Assembly (NCBI GenBank): GCA_930367205.1
Contig: OV884011.1
Span: forward strand, 46,389,754-46,453,753
Length of the DNA: 64,000 nt
Reading direction: 5' to 3'
DNA from: Acanthosoma haemorrhoidale
Lineage: Eukaryota; Arthropoda; Insecta; Hemiptera; Acanthosomatidae
The position numbers and the translations under genes were made by a program. The stretch's first letter is position 1. Every line of letters begins with the position of its first letter. The notes under the pieces were generated by a model. It was not told the DNA's origin. It did not search any database and was given only the letters and a program-made list of their open reading frames with translations. Shown here piece by piece: positions 46,689 through 59,530 of this stretch.

Positions 46689-48925
46689 CAATATAAAATA
46701 TTTATAAGAAAAAAAAGGGACTTTTCGTGATGGTTCCATTTTATTCCTACGGCGGTGCTAAAAATAAAAGTAATCCTTTGAAAAAAAATAAAGCTCCATT
46801 AATTAATTGCTTAAAATGTGCGTTGACGACCAATTAGAAAACAGCAACCAGTACTAATAAAAAAATTAAGAGGTACTTAAAATAATGCATCAAATAATAC
46901 ATGAGCAACGTGTCAAATTAGTTACGCGATCAACAATGAATCGGTCAAGTCGGAGCTATTATCAATAAGATAAACGAAACCCTCAAATGTGTGATTCATG
47001 GCACGTGACTTGATTTTTTTTATTATTAATATTCAAAATTAACTATTAATTGCAAATCAAAAGTAACCTGTAGCGGAAATAGGACTCGCCTGAAAACAAA
47101 ACAACTCCTTAAATAATTTGGCCAGGCCGAATTGAGACTCGCTTGCTGCAATGCATCCCCAGTTGTCCTAATATTAGATGCCCCCGGCTGACCTTTGAGT
47201 ATGGATGCTGCTAAGTCACGGGTCCTCTTTTAGACACCGACGTCAACATTACCTATCTCTACAGGCAAATTGAGGCAGGCGATTCTAATTCTTAGGCAAT
47301 AATAATAGAACTGAGTTGTTTAAAGAGGATATTCTTCAATTGTCATATTATGAGGATTAAACCGTAAAAGTCCCCCAAGCCTAATAGCTAATATTCTGAG
47401 TTCTAAATGTGGTGACTCGTTCGATTCACAGATTTTAATTTCTTTGGAGAGTTGGTCTGGTCGGAGTTCGCTCACCCTCGTGGGATATATCAGTAGCTAC
47501 TTAAAAGAAGATGTGGTTAATCCTGTTAGGAAAACCGCGATTAAGATTGTGAAGTAAACAGCCTAGTTCCACACCTACCAACTAGAATGACTACTTTACT
47601 ATACTGAAGCTGTCACATAGAAATGGAATTGATTTAATTTGAAGTGATTAAAGGTTCGTGATCGGTGATTCTCTCTTGAAGTACTCAGACGCGCACAATC
47701 GTTTGTTGGGACCATTTTTTTTGATTCGCTATACTAGTTGATTTTGTTTCTAAAAGTAACGATGCTTATCTTAACTGGAGACTTTTTCCATCCGTATTGA
47801 ATTGTTAGAGACCTCCTTAAATACACTCTGGCTCACCTTGTGTATATTTTTTTATTTTTAAGATGGTAACGCAAAGGAGTTACAAACATTAAAGGGGAAA
47901 AGTCGTTGGCCGCTCAGAAGGTGCTTAAGATTTAAGGTCCCCCCCCTAGATGATTAAGGTCACATTAAAATGTATTCCGGAAGTGTTTTAGATCTAACAA
48001 TAGAAACCGGGTATTTAATTTCGTTCCTGCATTATTTCATTTCTATATAATGAATTAAGTATTAGGTAATTAGAGATCATATTACTTCAATCCTCAAACA
48101 ATTTCACTCTAGGAGGACCTGATTCAGACCCTAAAAATATTTGTGACTCAATCTTAGTCTTCTTGATTACAGACTGAAGGGATTAGGCATTGCTTTATCT
48201 TGGACGTGGAAATTTCCAGCTAGGACAGCCTATTTTGTTTTAATATGGGTTCATAAGCATTTATTTTTTTAACTTGTGGCCCGCTGTGCAACGTTTTCGG
48301 CAGTAATTGCTCCTTCTGGACTACCTCCATTTATTTTCAATCTATTGCGAGCATTACGCTATTCTAATAGCTCTTTGCCTAACGTTTGCTACAAACTACC
48401 TGCTTTACTCCCCTGACAAAGCATATGAGAAAACAACCCAATCACAATTGTGCTCCTCACTACTTCCTTGCTTGGATATTTCAATTGTAGGCTCCTTCGA
48501 GGGTTTAGTTCGCACGGGCAGAATCCGTAGTCATGCTGTTTCTGCTTTGTTTGAACGCAATAGCCTGTCATGTCCGCCATTAGAACTCGTAAAAATAGCC
48601 TCTATTAAGTCTTACCTTGACTCTACTTTTTTTTTCCTTGCTGGGTAATGTTATTATTATTTAGTTTTATCATCCTTGGCGCTTGCGATAACGGTACAGC
48701 GTGGGAACATTGCCATTGACGACGCTGTGCATTCGTGTCTTTATTATTTTGGTATCTATCCATCCAACTGTGGGTCAACATCAGCTTCGGGCCATGACTT
48801 GAGTTCCTGATTCATATTCCCTGAAAGCTGCTATCAAATTTTCATCGTTTATTTACAAAATGAAAATTGTACAACGACTGCTTAACTGCGTTTTGACATT
48901 TCAAACAAATTAGTTGGTGCACTTA
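46689..48925. other. Non-coding DNA with a possible SINE relic
   Basis: Around 47405-47515, CGTTCGATTCACAG and TGGTCTGGTCGGAGTTC resemble the possible SINE at 20010-20235. The ORF at 48307-48648 (113 codons) has no domain and is crossed by an opposite-strand ORF. An inverted repeat ACAGCGT...ACGCTGT lies at about 48696-48728. Confidence 0.35.
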
Positions 48926-49171
48926 TAAAGGGTTTCCCAGAATAACAGCAAAATTTGAATTTGCCACCATTTTTGCAGTAAAGTGATTCGAAAATTTCAT
49001 ACAAAATGTGGTCGGAATAGTGTTTTGACTTCATCAACTATGAAGAGATTAATTGGAAAATTTAGGGACACTGGATCAGTTAGAGACACTAAACACACTG
49101 GTCGTTCAAAAACATGCCGTTCAAATGTCAATATCGAAGAGTGCGTGAGAATGTTGTTGAAAATCCAGGAA
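48926..49171 (+). mobile_element. Truncated mariner copy 3
   Basis: It starts with a TA and a slightly changed terminal repeat (TAAAGGGTTTCCCAGAATAA). It then jumps by an internal deletion from GCAGTAAAGTG into the helix-turn-helix coding part (KRLIGKFRDTGSVRDTKHTG) and ends abruptly at AAATCCAGGAA. From 49172 the sequence is LINE in the opposite orientation. The right terminal repeat is missing. It is a different deletion derivative from the other two copies. Confidence 0.82.
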
Positions 49172-50065
49172 CAGACGCTCAAGACATGATTAGAGAAACT
49201 GGCCATTGTCAGGACTCCCACTAACACTTAATTATAGCAGGTCACGAGGCCTATAGGGATGAGTGGTGCAGTGCAATGACTATGCTAGGGAATTAGGGTG
49301 GTTGGATAGGTTACTAAGGAATTTTGTGAACTTAAAAGGGATGAGTTCAAGAATATAGGGTATATTGAGATCATTGTGAAGGGTTTTGTGATTGAAAGGA
49401 TTGGATGCGCTTGATGTTCGACTTTTTTGCTGTTTCCCATAGCTCTATTCCGTATGTCTAGATTGGCTTAAGTATAACTTTGTAAATAAGTAGTTTATTT
49501 TCTATTGAGAGATGGGATGTCCTTCGAAGTAGTCTGTACAGTTGTTCAAAGCGTCTGTTTAGTTCTTGTCTTTTTAGCCTCGTGTGTGGGTTCCATGTCA
49601 GCCTTTTGTCGAGATGGAAGCCTAAATACCGTACTGTCTCAGACACAGGGAGAGGAATCGAATTTAAAAAGACTGGTGGACAGGACTTGCGGCAGAGGGT
49701 AAAGGTTATGTGGGAACATTTTCCTTCATTGACTTTGATTCGCCATTGGTTGCACCAATACTCGATCTCGTCAAGGTGTTTTTGAAGGTTTTGGGATACT
49801 ATATCAGGGTCTGGATGGGTTGACAGGACTGCAGTGTCGTTTGCGAATGTAGCCAAGAAGGTATTGGGAGTAGAAGGGACATCAGCGGTGTATAGGTTAT
49901 AGAGGATGGGACCCAGGACGCTGCCCTGTGGAACTCCTGCTTTTATGGGATAGTAGTTAAAATATTCTCAACCACAGCGGACTTGGAAGAAGCGGTTTGA
50001 AAGGTAGGACTGTAGGATTAGGAATAGGGTCTGCGGTAAATATCCTCTGAGCTTGTAAAGCAAAC
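49172..50065 (-). mobile_element. Jockey-type LINE RT fragment (copy C)
   Basis: The minus strand encodes the second half of a non-LTR reverse transcriptase. The palm segment GVPQGSVLGPILYNLYTAD (about 49940-49885) is followed by ATFANDTAVL, where FADDT is expected. The first catalytic aspartate of that box is replaced by asparagine. A thumb region follows (RYLGFHLDKRLTWNPHTRLK) down to a stop at 49458, then the damaged C-terminus and the start of the 3' UTR. The longest open part is 49458-49856 (132 codons). A stop also lies upstream (about 49970). The 3' end is cut at 49172 where mariner sequence begins. It is inactive. Confidence 0.88.
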
Positions 50066-50654
50066 CTGCGTGTGTATTTACATATTTTATATGGGAATGC
50101 CCAATTGTTAATTAGTGTATATGTGAATTTTTGTAGATATATTTTTATTTTTGAACCTGGTTCTTGTTTATTTTCGTCATATTATATTGTTTACATTTAT
50201 TTAATTTTTTTTTTAACATTGTAAATTTTAGCGGGGACTGATTTTGATCACCAGCTCACATGACTATCTGTTATGTTATGCTATAACAACTATAATCTTG
50301 TGATACGTTTCACCCCGAACATTTTTGTTGTTTTGTATTTGTATCTTCTCGATTTTAAACTATAGCGGTCCTTCCGTAAATGAGCCTAGATACATTGATA
50401 AATGTGGGAGACGGGGGAGGATACAAACAGTGAATGAAATTAAAACGGCTCTGACGTGGAGACCCAAGTCCCTTATCTCCACTGACGACTGACACTTTAA
50501 GTGTCGCCTCCTATTCACTGCCCCTTATATCTGGGAGCGCCTGTCTCACACGTGCCACGTCATTTGTGCCTGCCAGGGACTGTACCTGCTTCTATTTGTC
50601 TGTACCTTCTTATTGATACCGCCAATTCTTAGCTTGTACCTGAAGCCGAGATAA
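50066..50654. other. Non-coding DNA
   Basis: No gene is recognised. The GC-richer part (about 50450-50640) may be the edge of a mobile element. Confidence 0.4.
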
Positions 50655-51195
50655 ACATACCTTTTCTAGTAATGCTGTCCCAGGCTTCAGGATTGCTATT
50701 ATCTTACGGTGCTTTCATTTTTTTTTTTTTTTTGGAAGTATCCTAGTCGAACGGAACAATTGACAGCATTTCTTTTCCCAGAATTCATTTTTTCGGCAAA
50801 TTAACTTCTATGAGGGATATGAAAGAAAGTTATTACTTTTGTGACCAAAACTGATATCCTACCCCCTCCCGCATCGTTCTGTTAGTTTTATGGTTTTTCA
50901 ATTTGTTGAGTTAAGTGCGTGCCTGGAACTGCAGAAACTTGAGTGTTGACAGTCCAGCGAATCAGTCGTGCTTGCTCAGTAGTAAGGTCTATATCCGAGT
51001 TTTTTCATTTCGATATTGTGACGATGTGGCTCCGTGACCTCAGTAGAAGTAAGTACTTTACTAATTTAAAGAAATTATTTTAGGGTTTTATGATTTTGTG
51101 CACTAGGAATTTTCAGTTTCAAGTGAGGGAAAATGTTCTTCTTGTAGGCCATTTATGTTATTAATTGGATAATAATAATTTTGTAGTTATAATAG
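50655..51195 (+). repeat. Unclassified repeat X, copy 1
   Basis: The segment can be aligned over about 500 bp with 52720-53235 at low identity with conserved phrases: CTTTTCTAGTAATGCT / CTTTTTCTAGTGATGC, ATTTCTTTT near 50770, GAAAGAAAGTT, and TTTAAAGAAATTATTTTAGG / TTTAAAGAGATTATTTTGGG. In both copies a short ATG-led open piece ends in a donor-like site (GTAAGT at 51049). It may derive from a gene family exon or an old transposon. Confidence 0.6.
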
Positions 51196-52439
51196 AAGTG
51201 TTTGTTTAAATATTAAATACGTTTATCAATATTATATGTTATCTAAAAAATAGCTTCTGAAAGTATGAGCTTTTTAATGTACTTTTAATAAATATTATAA
51301 TATAAGTTTTTATAAAATCTTATAAAAACTACCCTTTGAAAAAGTTGTCTTAATTATGTAAACATAGTTTTATCTGCCCCTATCGATATGTAAGTAAAAC
51401 TATGCTAGGTTGGTAGATATACTTGGTTGAGGCATTCATTCGATTATGTCGCCGCGTCGTAAACGACGAATTTTTTTTTTTTATGTATAATTTTGTTTCC
51501 ATCTCGCTCTACACCCGGATAAAAAAACAGTTTACAGAATAGGGGAATGGTCTTTCTTCATTTGAAGGCATCCCTAGCTAGGTAACATTTTATAATATAT
51601 TACATGATTGTAATAAAAGCAAATGAGAGAAATTTGGTACCCATGTTTGACCACCAACAAATAAATATTACAAAATATATTGCCTTGTAACGTATTTGTT
51701 AATCTTATTTTTATATATCAAAATTTTAGTGACTAAAAACTAGGTAAATGAATAAAATTGACTATTATGACAACTCTATATTTTATTATGGAAGCAGTCT
51801 TTATACTAAATTATTTATTATTTTAATTATGGGCCCTTTAACATAAAGCTTTTTTTTCTCTTTTGGGGGTGGGTACCCTCGCGTCTTGTCCGTTCAAAAT
51901 CTTCAATCGAACTCCTCAAATTTGGACATAACTTTACTATAAATATCATTTATTCTCCTTGGGACAGTCGTTAATCACACGGGTGTGTGTAATCTATATA
52001 TGAATAGTATGAGGACCAATTTACTTAAAATATATTGATTTGTTGTGTCGTGTCTTATATGGAGTCTTGGTTTTAATCTTGAATATGTGTCATTGATATT
52101 GACCATTAATATTAAATATGATGACGGATTTCCAATGTTATTTTTGATTTCTCCTTCGATGTATCGCAAATTGTTTTGGTTATTTTTTTTACTTTTTCCT
52201 GACGAACAGGACGCGAGAATTCACTCATGTTATTAGTATTTTTGTAAGGTTTTATGCCTTTCAACGTTTGAGATGCATGCTTAAGAATTAGTTCCGGTGG
52301 ATTCGAGGACCGTCTTGAGGTGAAAATTTTAGCTACACGCTTTTATTTTAGCAACCAAACAAAAAATCCAGTCCAGGTTAAAGCGGGTAAGTGCCATAAC
52401 ATTTTTATTAGTACAGAGTAAGATAATCGGCAAACATGG
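51196..52439. other. AT-rich non-coding DNA
   Basis: No feature is recognised. ORFs at 51975-52236 overlap on opposite strands. Confidence 0.5.
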
Positions 52440-53235
52440 GTTTTGATGTAGTTTTTTAGTTAATATCATGCAGATATTCCCTGAGAATTTCGACATATAT
52501 ATTTGTTGTTAAGAAGAAATCTTAGTTAATTCGTGCAGAGAGATGGTACAATCGTTAAAAAATGAATTTGTAATTTGGAATAGGTAGTAAGGGGCATTAC
52601 TTCTATTTAATTTGTAAAAAGGCACGGAATGCCAAATTTGAACTCAAATACGAGTCGCTTTCTTTTTATCGATTCTAGGAACTTGCCTAAAATTGGAAAT
52701 AAGCTTAGAACTTATAAATTTCTTTCTTTTTCTAGTGATGCTTTTCCAGACTTCATATTTCAATTATCTGACTCTGCGTTCATATTTTTTTTGAAAGTAG
52801 GCAAGCTGAATGCTACACTCGACAGTATTTCTTTTCTCAAAATTACTTTTCTTGGTAAATTGGTAACGCAGGTAGTGTGAGGGACAAGAAAGAAAGTTTG
52901 CTGGGACTCCAACCCCTCCCTCATTGTTCGATCTATGGCTTTTCGAATTGTCGGGGTACCGATATACCTGAACTGTACAGGTAAAAAGGCAGATACCTTC
53001 CTGATTTTTCATTAGAGTGTTCGCAGTCCAGTGAGATAGTCCTGTCTGTGAAGATCTTTTAATTTCGATATAGTTATGGTGCGCCACTGCGACTACAGGA
53101 GACGTGAGTAATAAATAACACAAATTTAAAGAGATTATTTTGGGGTTTTACTATTTTCTGCGTTAGGAGTTTTCACAGTTTCGAGTGATTATGATTATGA
53201 CTGGAATAATAATAATGACGTAGTTGCAATATTAG
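52440..53235 (+). repeat. Unclassified repeat X, copy 2 (longest)
   Basis: The left half (52440-52720) resembles 62013-62270 (TTAATATCATGCAGATATTC against TTAATATCATCCAGATAAAA, then CCCTGAGAATT). The right half resembles 50655-51195. A donor-like GTGAGT lies at 53104, in the position of GTAAGT in copy 1. This copy therefore links three loci into one family of about 800 bp. Mariner copy 2 lies 25 bp beyond its right edge. Confidence 0.6.
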
Positions 53236-53260
53236 GAGCGTATGTTTAATTGTAAACAAA

Positions 53261-54036
53261 TAAAGGGTGTCCCAGAATTAACGCAAGATTTGAATTTGCC
53301 GTCATTTGTGCAGTAAAGTGCTATACCTCTCATATGGTTTGGCGGCCGCAGTTCGAAAATTTCATACAAAATATGGTCGGAATAGTGTTTTGACTCCATT
53401 AACTGTGAAGAGATTAATTGAAAAAAATAGGGAGACTGGATCAGTTGAAGACACTAAACACACTGGCCGTCCAAAAACAAGCCGTTCAAATATCGAAGCA
53501 GTGCGTGAAAGTGCTGTTGCAAATCCAGGAACATCAATTCGGCGTCGTAAACACAGTTCTTTGTGCCGAAATTGAATGATATTGATGTGGCCAATATGTA
53601 GTTTCAACAAGGTGCCACATGCCATACAGCCCATGAAACAATTCAATTACTGCATGAGACATTTCCAGGTCGTGTACTCTCTCGTTTCGGTGATCAGAAT
53701 TGGCCCCCTATATCGTGTGATTTAACACCTTTAGATTTCTTATTATGGGGTTATTTAAAGTCAAAGGTGTTTGTCAACAAGCCCACATCCACCCGTGCAT
53801 TAAAAGAGGAAATTCAATGCTGCATCAACGAAATTCAACCACATTTATGCCAAATGGTCATGGAAAATTTCGACAAAAGAGTGTCTATGTGCCAGCAAAG
53901 TCGTGGAGGCCATTTGCCTGATGTGTTATTACATAAATAACCCTATCATATTTACTTTATAATTACAATACAAAAATACTAAAAACTGTGTTTTGTATTT
54001 AAATCAAATTTTGTGTTATTTCTGGGACACCCTTTA
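53261..54036 (+). mobile_element. Mariner-type DNA transposon, internally deleted (copy 2)
   Basis: Perfect terminal repeats TAAAGGGTGTCCCAGAA and TTCTGGGACACCCTTTA (776 bp in all) include the flanking TA. The N-terminal coding part is open from 53306 to 53575 but has lost the first about 20 codons found in copy 1 through a further deletion after GCAGTAAAGTGCT. The C-terminal part still shows the CDLTPLDFL-type box (about 53710-53760) but is frameshifted. The internal deletion joint (CACAGTTCTTTG..CCGAAATTGAATGATATTGA) is the same as in copy 1. Confidence 0.88.
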
Positions 54037-57000
54037 TGTACGTATATCTTCCGTTTAATTAATCTGTTGAGATTGATGTCCTCCACAAACTCCATTACCG
54101 CCAATAATAATAAACATCAATCTAAAATAAGTCATAATGCTGCTTAAAAAAAAAACAAATCTATAATTTCCTGCTGTGAAACTTAAAAACCGTCACTTTG
54201 CCTTTCCCTTTTGAGCTAATCATTGCTGTAACTATAACTAGCTGTATTTCAACACATTTTGAATAACAGTATTTTTTTCGTGTGTTCACAAAGTAACGGG
54301 AAAGTTACAACAAATTGAAAAGTTGACTCTACCTCCCCCCCTATTGTACTTGTTAACTATTATGATTTGACTTCTTTTATGAATAGCATGCCTATGGTTT
54401 AATATTGAAGGCATTCTCCCTATTTATTTTTATTGTTTTAAGTTTTTTGTTTGTAGCCTCTAACAATTATTATCAGCCTAAGCCATTTCTTCTACTCCAA
54501 ATGTATACACCAAATCATCTTTTAGCGGCAGTTTTTAGGAAGGGCGGGGGTCTTAGTAATCAAATGTTTTTTTTTAACAAAAACACTCCCGCGAATATAT
54601 ATGTATATTTTTTCGCCGCTTTTCACTCGTTATATTTGGTTTATATATATGTATTGCTTAAATACAAGTCAGCTTGTAATCGGTGTGAAAAAAATTGGCC
54701 ATTAATATTGTTTAAAAAATCTTTATTTCAAATTATTTAACATCATTATTAAAAAAAAAAGAAAGTTTTTATGGTATTATTTATTAATTGCAATGTTGCA
54801 AGAATTCATACTAACGTTCTTTAAATAATTATTAGGAGTTGTTTTTTTCCTATCCCCTTGTTATTAAAAATTAAGGAATTCTATATAAATAAATCTAATA
54901 TTTACAAAAGGTCAATATAATATGTCCTGTAGCTTGGCTACATTCTATACAATTGTACTCGTTGTGATTTGCGATTGTTGTAAAGGTATAATGTACATTA
55001 TACATTCCTTCTCTATATATTATATGTTTTAAAAGTAATGGGGCTCAATTATTAGAATTTCGTTTTTTCAGGGTTTTTTTCATATCCCCCTGTCATCATA
55101 AATTATGTAAATCTTTTTTTTTTTTTTTTTTTTTTTTTCCCTTAGCTCTCAAACTTATAAAATAGGATGTGGGAAAATTATTTTTGGCTGGAAAGTGCCT
55201 TTCACTAAGGGGAGACCCCTATTTGAAGGATGTATGAGAAGGATATGGGGTGTGGAATGCCTAGAAAGGCGGATGGAGTCAAAGATCTTTATTTTTATAT
55301 CAATTTGCTTGTTCATCATTATTAATCGGGATGCAAGAATTATTTCCTACTTACGTGCAATTCACCCTCGTTCAAAATATATACACACAGTTTAAAGAAT
55401 TAATGTTAAGAATAAATATTATTTTTTTTAACGAAAAATTAGATAGTCTGAGTAAACAATTGATTGATATAGGAACTGGTCCTTGGGTAAACACCATCTT
55501 ATCCTCCCCAACTGAGCCGTGTGTGAAACAATGGAAGCTCCGTTGTAGATAATTGACTTCGTCAAGACATTGGATATCGCTGTAGGCTTGGAGCTAACGC
55601 CCGGGGGTTCGGAGCAACAGATAGGGCACGAACAGACTCTCGCCTTCGTGGAATGAGAAGACGGCGGGCGGGTTGGAGGAGGTGATGACTAACAATAGCT
55701 TTGAAGGACGGATATGTTCTCTTCCGCATCGCCGCCAAATCAGGCCTAGTCCTGTATCTCTTCTCTAGGCTCTAATTCTCTAGCAGGGGGAGAGAGTACG
55801 ATTTATCACAGCTCTTAGCAACTCCGTAGACCCGTAGCATTGTTAGCGCCACACTTATAATTATTATCTCAAACAAGTGGACTTGATAGTTTTTATTTTT
55901 AAGATGCCATTAGAAATAGTATTATTATCAGCAAGCAACAATTACCAGTTCGATCAACCAAATGGTCGATTTATTACCTACAAAATAAACCAATTGTTTC
56001 CTGGATCAGTGGATTAGCCATGTTTGTTAATTTATTATTATACGATTTTTCAACCCAAAGGTTCCATCCAAAGCATGAAGTCGAAATATTTTTTTTTTAG
56101 AAATGTTTTGAATTTGTAGAAATCCCGTTGTTTTCGGTTTAATGGATGGCATTAGAAATCTTATAGTTTTATTAGCAAACCATTTATTACTGATTCAATC
56201 AATCCAAGGTTCATAAACTAATGAATAAATAATGTATAATTTGAATACAACCTGACACCGCATAGTCAATCTTTATCTATATAGGTTATACCGATTTAGA
56301 TGTGGATCTATTCAATTAAAACTAGGACCAGGCCTGAAGTATAAATGTCTAATTATTGGAGCAGAGATGAAGCCATCTGGCGGTCCTTAATAATTTTTCT
56401 TTAGTACACATCCCTCCTGATTTTGCACCTGGTTATTAAAGAGAATAAATGGTTTCTTTTTTGCCAGTCTAATCGAGCTAAAGTTTTAAAGGCATATTTA
56501 ACAACACATTGCATATGTATGGATAGTTAGGTGTGATAACGATAAATAAGTATGAAAATTGTCGTTTGTCGATTGTATTTTCAATCTGATCAACGTCTAC
56601 TTTTTCTTTCTTGTCGGCAGGACCTGATGCTGACTTACATGTTATGTAGACACGTGGCCCATAAATAAATTTGATGGATATCTTAGCATCTCAGATCATA
56701 CCCCGGATAACTATAAACTCTTAATACACGATAATATTTCGTGTAGCGTTTTAGATTTAAGTTTTCACATTTTTACTTACTGTTTGTTACATTCTCAAAA
56801 GGCGTGCAAAAGCCTTGAAAGGACATTCCTTCGGAAAGTTGCCTTTCCAGGTAGTAAACGGACCTTGGTGTCAAACTGTACCAAAAAAAAAATTTACAAT
56901 GTACCCTTAGATAGTTTATGGTGGTGCGATAAAAAAAAAATCAATGTCAAAACTAAGTTTTTTTTTTTTCTCAAGCCCCGTCCACGTGAGCCAACAAAGC

Positions 57001-59060
57001 ATACTACTTTGGGCCTTTGGCGGCTTTAGTTCCAAAAACATGTACACTTGTTTATGATGTGGAAGAGAAAATTCAACCTGGTAAAAAAAAACTGGGTCCT
57101 TTTTTCAGTAAGCCCAGCAGCACCCCCCTCCATTGCAGGTAACGGATGGCCTTACACTCATAGGTGTACACGGTTTCAAAAGCATGTACCGTTTTGCAAT
57201 TTACGGTAAAAAAAACAATTCAAATAGGTAAAACGTAGTCCTTACTCTTTTATGTCTTGGTTTGACCCAGGGACAATAGCTAAATACTAACAATAACCCC
57301 ATTCTCTCTCTCTGTTTCAAGTTCTCCCCAGCCACAGTAAATTAGTTATTTAAAGGTTTCACGTTTTAATTTGGTTGAGGACAAATTGAAACGGCAATAA
57401 TAAGTTGATACAGCGATCAGTGCCCTTAGCAATGTTTATACTGTTTATTTTATCATGAACTAAATTGATCCCATTTAAAGGGCATAAAAAAGAAACAATG
57501 TTAAGACACTACAACATTTGCATACTTTTCTTGGAAATTAGATTTTTGTGAACTATTTTATTACGGTTTTTTTAAGGTCTGTCCTTGCGATTGTGTTTTC
57601 CTTGTTTCACCCATAAACATGAAATTTAATTGTAATTTTTTTTAAATGTAATTACATACTCATTAAGATCTTGTTCGCAGCTTTAATTGAACTGGTGATT
57701 TTTTCAAGGGCATGGTAGCAATTTCATTCCTGTTGATTGCTTGCTATCATAAAAATAAATCTAATCCCATAAAAATAGTAAGTGACATTAATCACCTAAT
57801 TGCTACAGAAAAGTAATGTTTTTGCTTGCATATTGCTTGGGGCAGTGGTCACCGAAATTAATGACGTTTCAGAAGACAACATGCACAATTCAGGTGGTAA
57901 TTGTGACGTAGCCGGACGGGAGTAACTCTTGCCTCGAAGGAAGTAACCTCCTTAAAGTTCAAAGTTAAATTCAGAATGTTTGTTCAAATTACAAATCATG
58001 ACCCGGTCTATGACCAAGCAAGAAATATGTTCAGAAGCTTCTTAATGTAGTTCTTTTGACTAGAACCAAGTATATGAAAACATAGTAATACAGATATTGT
58101 AAAATAGGACAGTGGTTTCTTTGTTATAATTACTAACCGAGGGCGTACATGGTACAAATATTTTGGATGTTTAGATCAGAGAAGATGGTGATAGCTTCTT
58201 CACCATGTTGTTAACTAAGTAGGGGACTTGGTCACTGTGTGGTGACGCCAGTCTCTAAAACCATACTATGACGAAACGTCTTTAGTAAATAAAATAAATA
58301 ATAAAAGCCGATCTCCTCTCAAAGCTAGTTCTAGGATGAGCCCAGGATGTTGTTGTGGGGTGCAGTTGATGAGGTCGGAGAATTAGTCGAAGAAGATGGG
58401 ACGTGGCTAATTTGTTTTTAATCCCAGAGGCGGTGGATATTGGAGGGTGGCCCGCTATAACCTGATCACCCCTAACACAATAACCTCCCCCTTGTGCTCC
58501 TGCGTCTTAGCCGGACCTTACCTTTTCTTATTCCGCAGGCTGTAGCGTTCAGAAAAATCTCAACGCTTGATTCACGGATCAGTAGTCTCGCCATTTTTTG
58601 AAATGTACAGTTTAAACGATATTGCACTTCTAAAATATGTATGTTTACACTATAAACGACAATATGGGCGAAGAAAGCGAATACATAATATCCTAAAAAA
58701 GATATTCGTGAGGGTACTTAAAACTTGTTAAATATTTACATTCATTCCCTATTGTTAGTGTGTTTTTTTTATAAAAATAATGAGATGTATTTGTATTTCT
58801 TAATTAATCCTATGTTGAAAATTCGAAAACAGTTTTTATTGCATCGTAGCTGAAAAGTTTGTGAGAGAAAGAAATGTCGTTTTAAAAATTATTTCGTATA
58901 TAACTTTGCCTCTAAATAATTCTTCTTACAATGATGACTTCAAACCAAACTGTACTACCGAAAAAAAGTTTGAAGTCAAGTACACCTACTAACGGCTTAC
59001 ACGCTCATATATTAAAAAAAAGGCAGGACTAATTATATACTAAAAACAATTTTGCGACTT
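54037..59060. other. Long AT-rich non-coding region, probably intronic
   Basis: Five kilobases without a recognisable gene. The ORFs at 54405-54740, 55195-55552 and 56784-57029 are low-complexity. A T-run of about 23 lies at 55116-55138. GC-richer patches at about 55560-55860 and 58310-58560 are unassigned. A CATTGCAG|GTAACG juxtaposition near 57138 is a weak recursive-splice lookalike. Confidence 0.45.
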
Positions 59061-59105
59061 TTAAACCTTTTTTTTTTTATGGCCCTTCCTGTGGCTGAGC
59101 CCCAA

Positions 59106-59206
59106 ACGGGCTTACCCCACAAGCCCGTGAAGCGAGCTCATGGGGTTACGTAGCCTGTGGTGCGCGTATTCCGGTGCAATGGGATTATTGCACCGGTCAG
59201 CGCACC
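59106..59206 (-). other. Strong hairpins in the LINE 3' UTR
   Basis: Two perfect inverted repeats lie in the 3' UTR. ACGGGCTT (59106-59113) pairs with AAGCCCGT (59121-59128) across 7 nt. CCGGTGCAAT (59171-59180) pairs with ATTGCACCGG (59187-59196) across 6 nt. The second is extended by an outer stem GGTGCGC (59159-59165) / GCGCACC (59200-59206). 3' UTR structures are used by some R1/R2-type elements for template recognition; that role here is inference. Confidence 0.75.
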
Positions 59207-59530
59207 TTCGGTTATTCTGTTTTGTTCCATTTATTCTCAAAAAAAAAACATATGATAACAATGTATAAAAAAGGAAGAAGAAAACACAAAACTAAAGTAA
59301 AGAGAAAAGAAACACCTCTAATAATATATTTACAAATCCTAAACTAGCTATATGCACTCCCCCCCCTCCTTATAGCTAGTTATCTTAATACTATTTACAA
59401 TTTTGGATCAGTGTTCTACCTATACTTAAAACTATATTTACATGGGGTGTGCATCCTCCATCCCCCTTTAACTAAACTTATGTCTATACCATATACTACT
59501 CAGTCCTACCTTATATCTATATGTACATAT

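Noticed and set aside
50450..50690. Solo LTR related to the gypsy element
   Set aside because: A short resemblance (CTTAGCTTGTA) was seen, but no LTR ends or target duplication, and the stretch grades into repeat X.
54405..54740. 111-codon ORF with a signal-peptide-like start
   Set aside because: The Phe/Leu-rich start follows from T-rich sequence; the rest is low-complexity and no domain is visible.
57115..57145. Recursive splice site at TTGCAG|GTAACG
   Set aside because: Pyrimidines are present but the donor GTAACG is weak and no downstream donor pairs with it convincingly.
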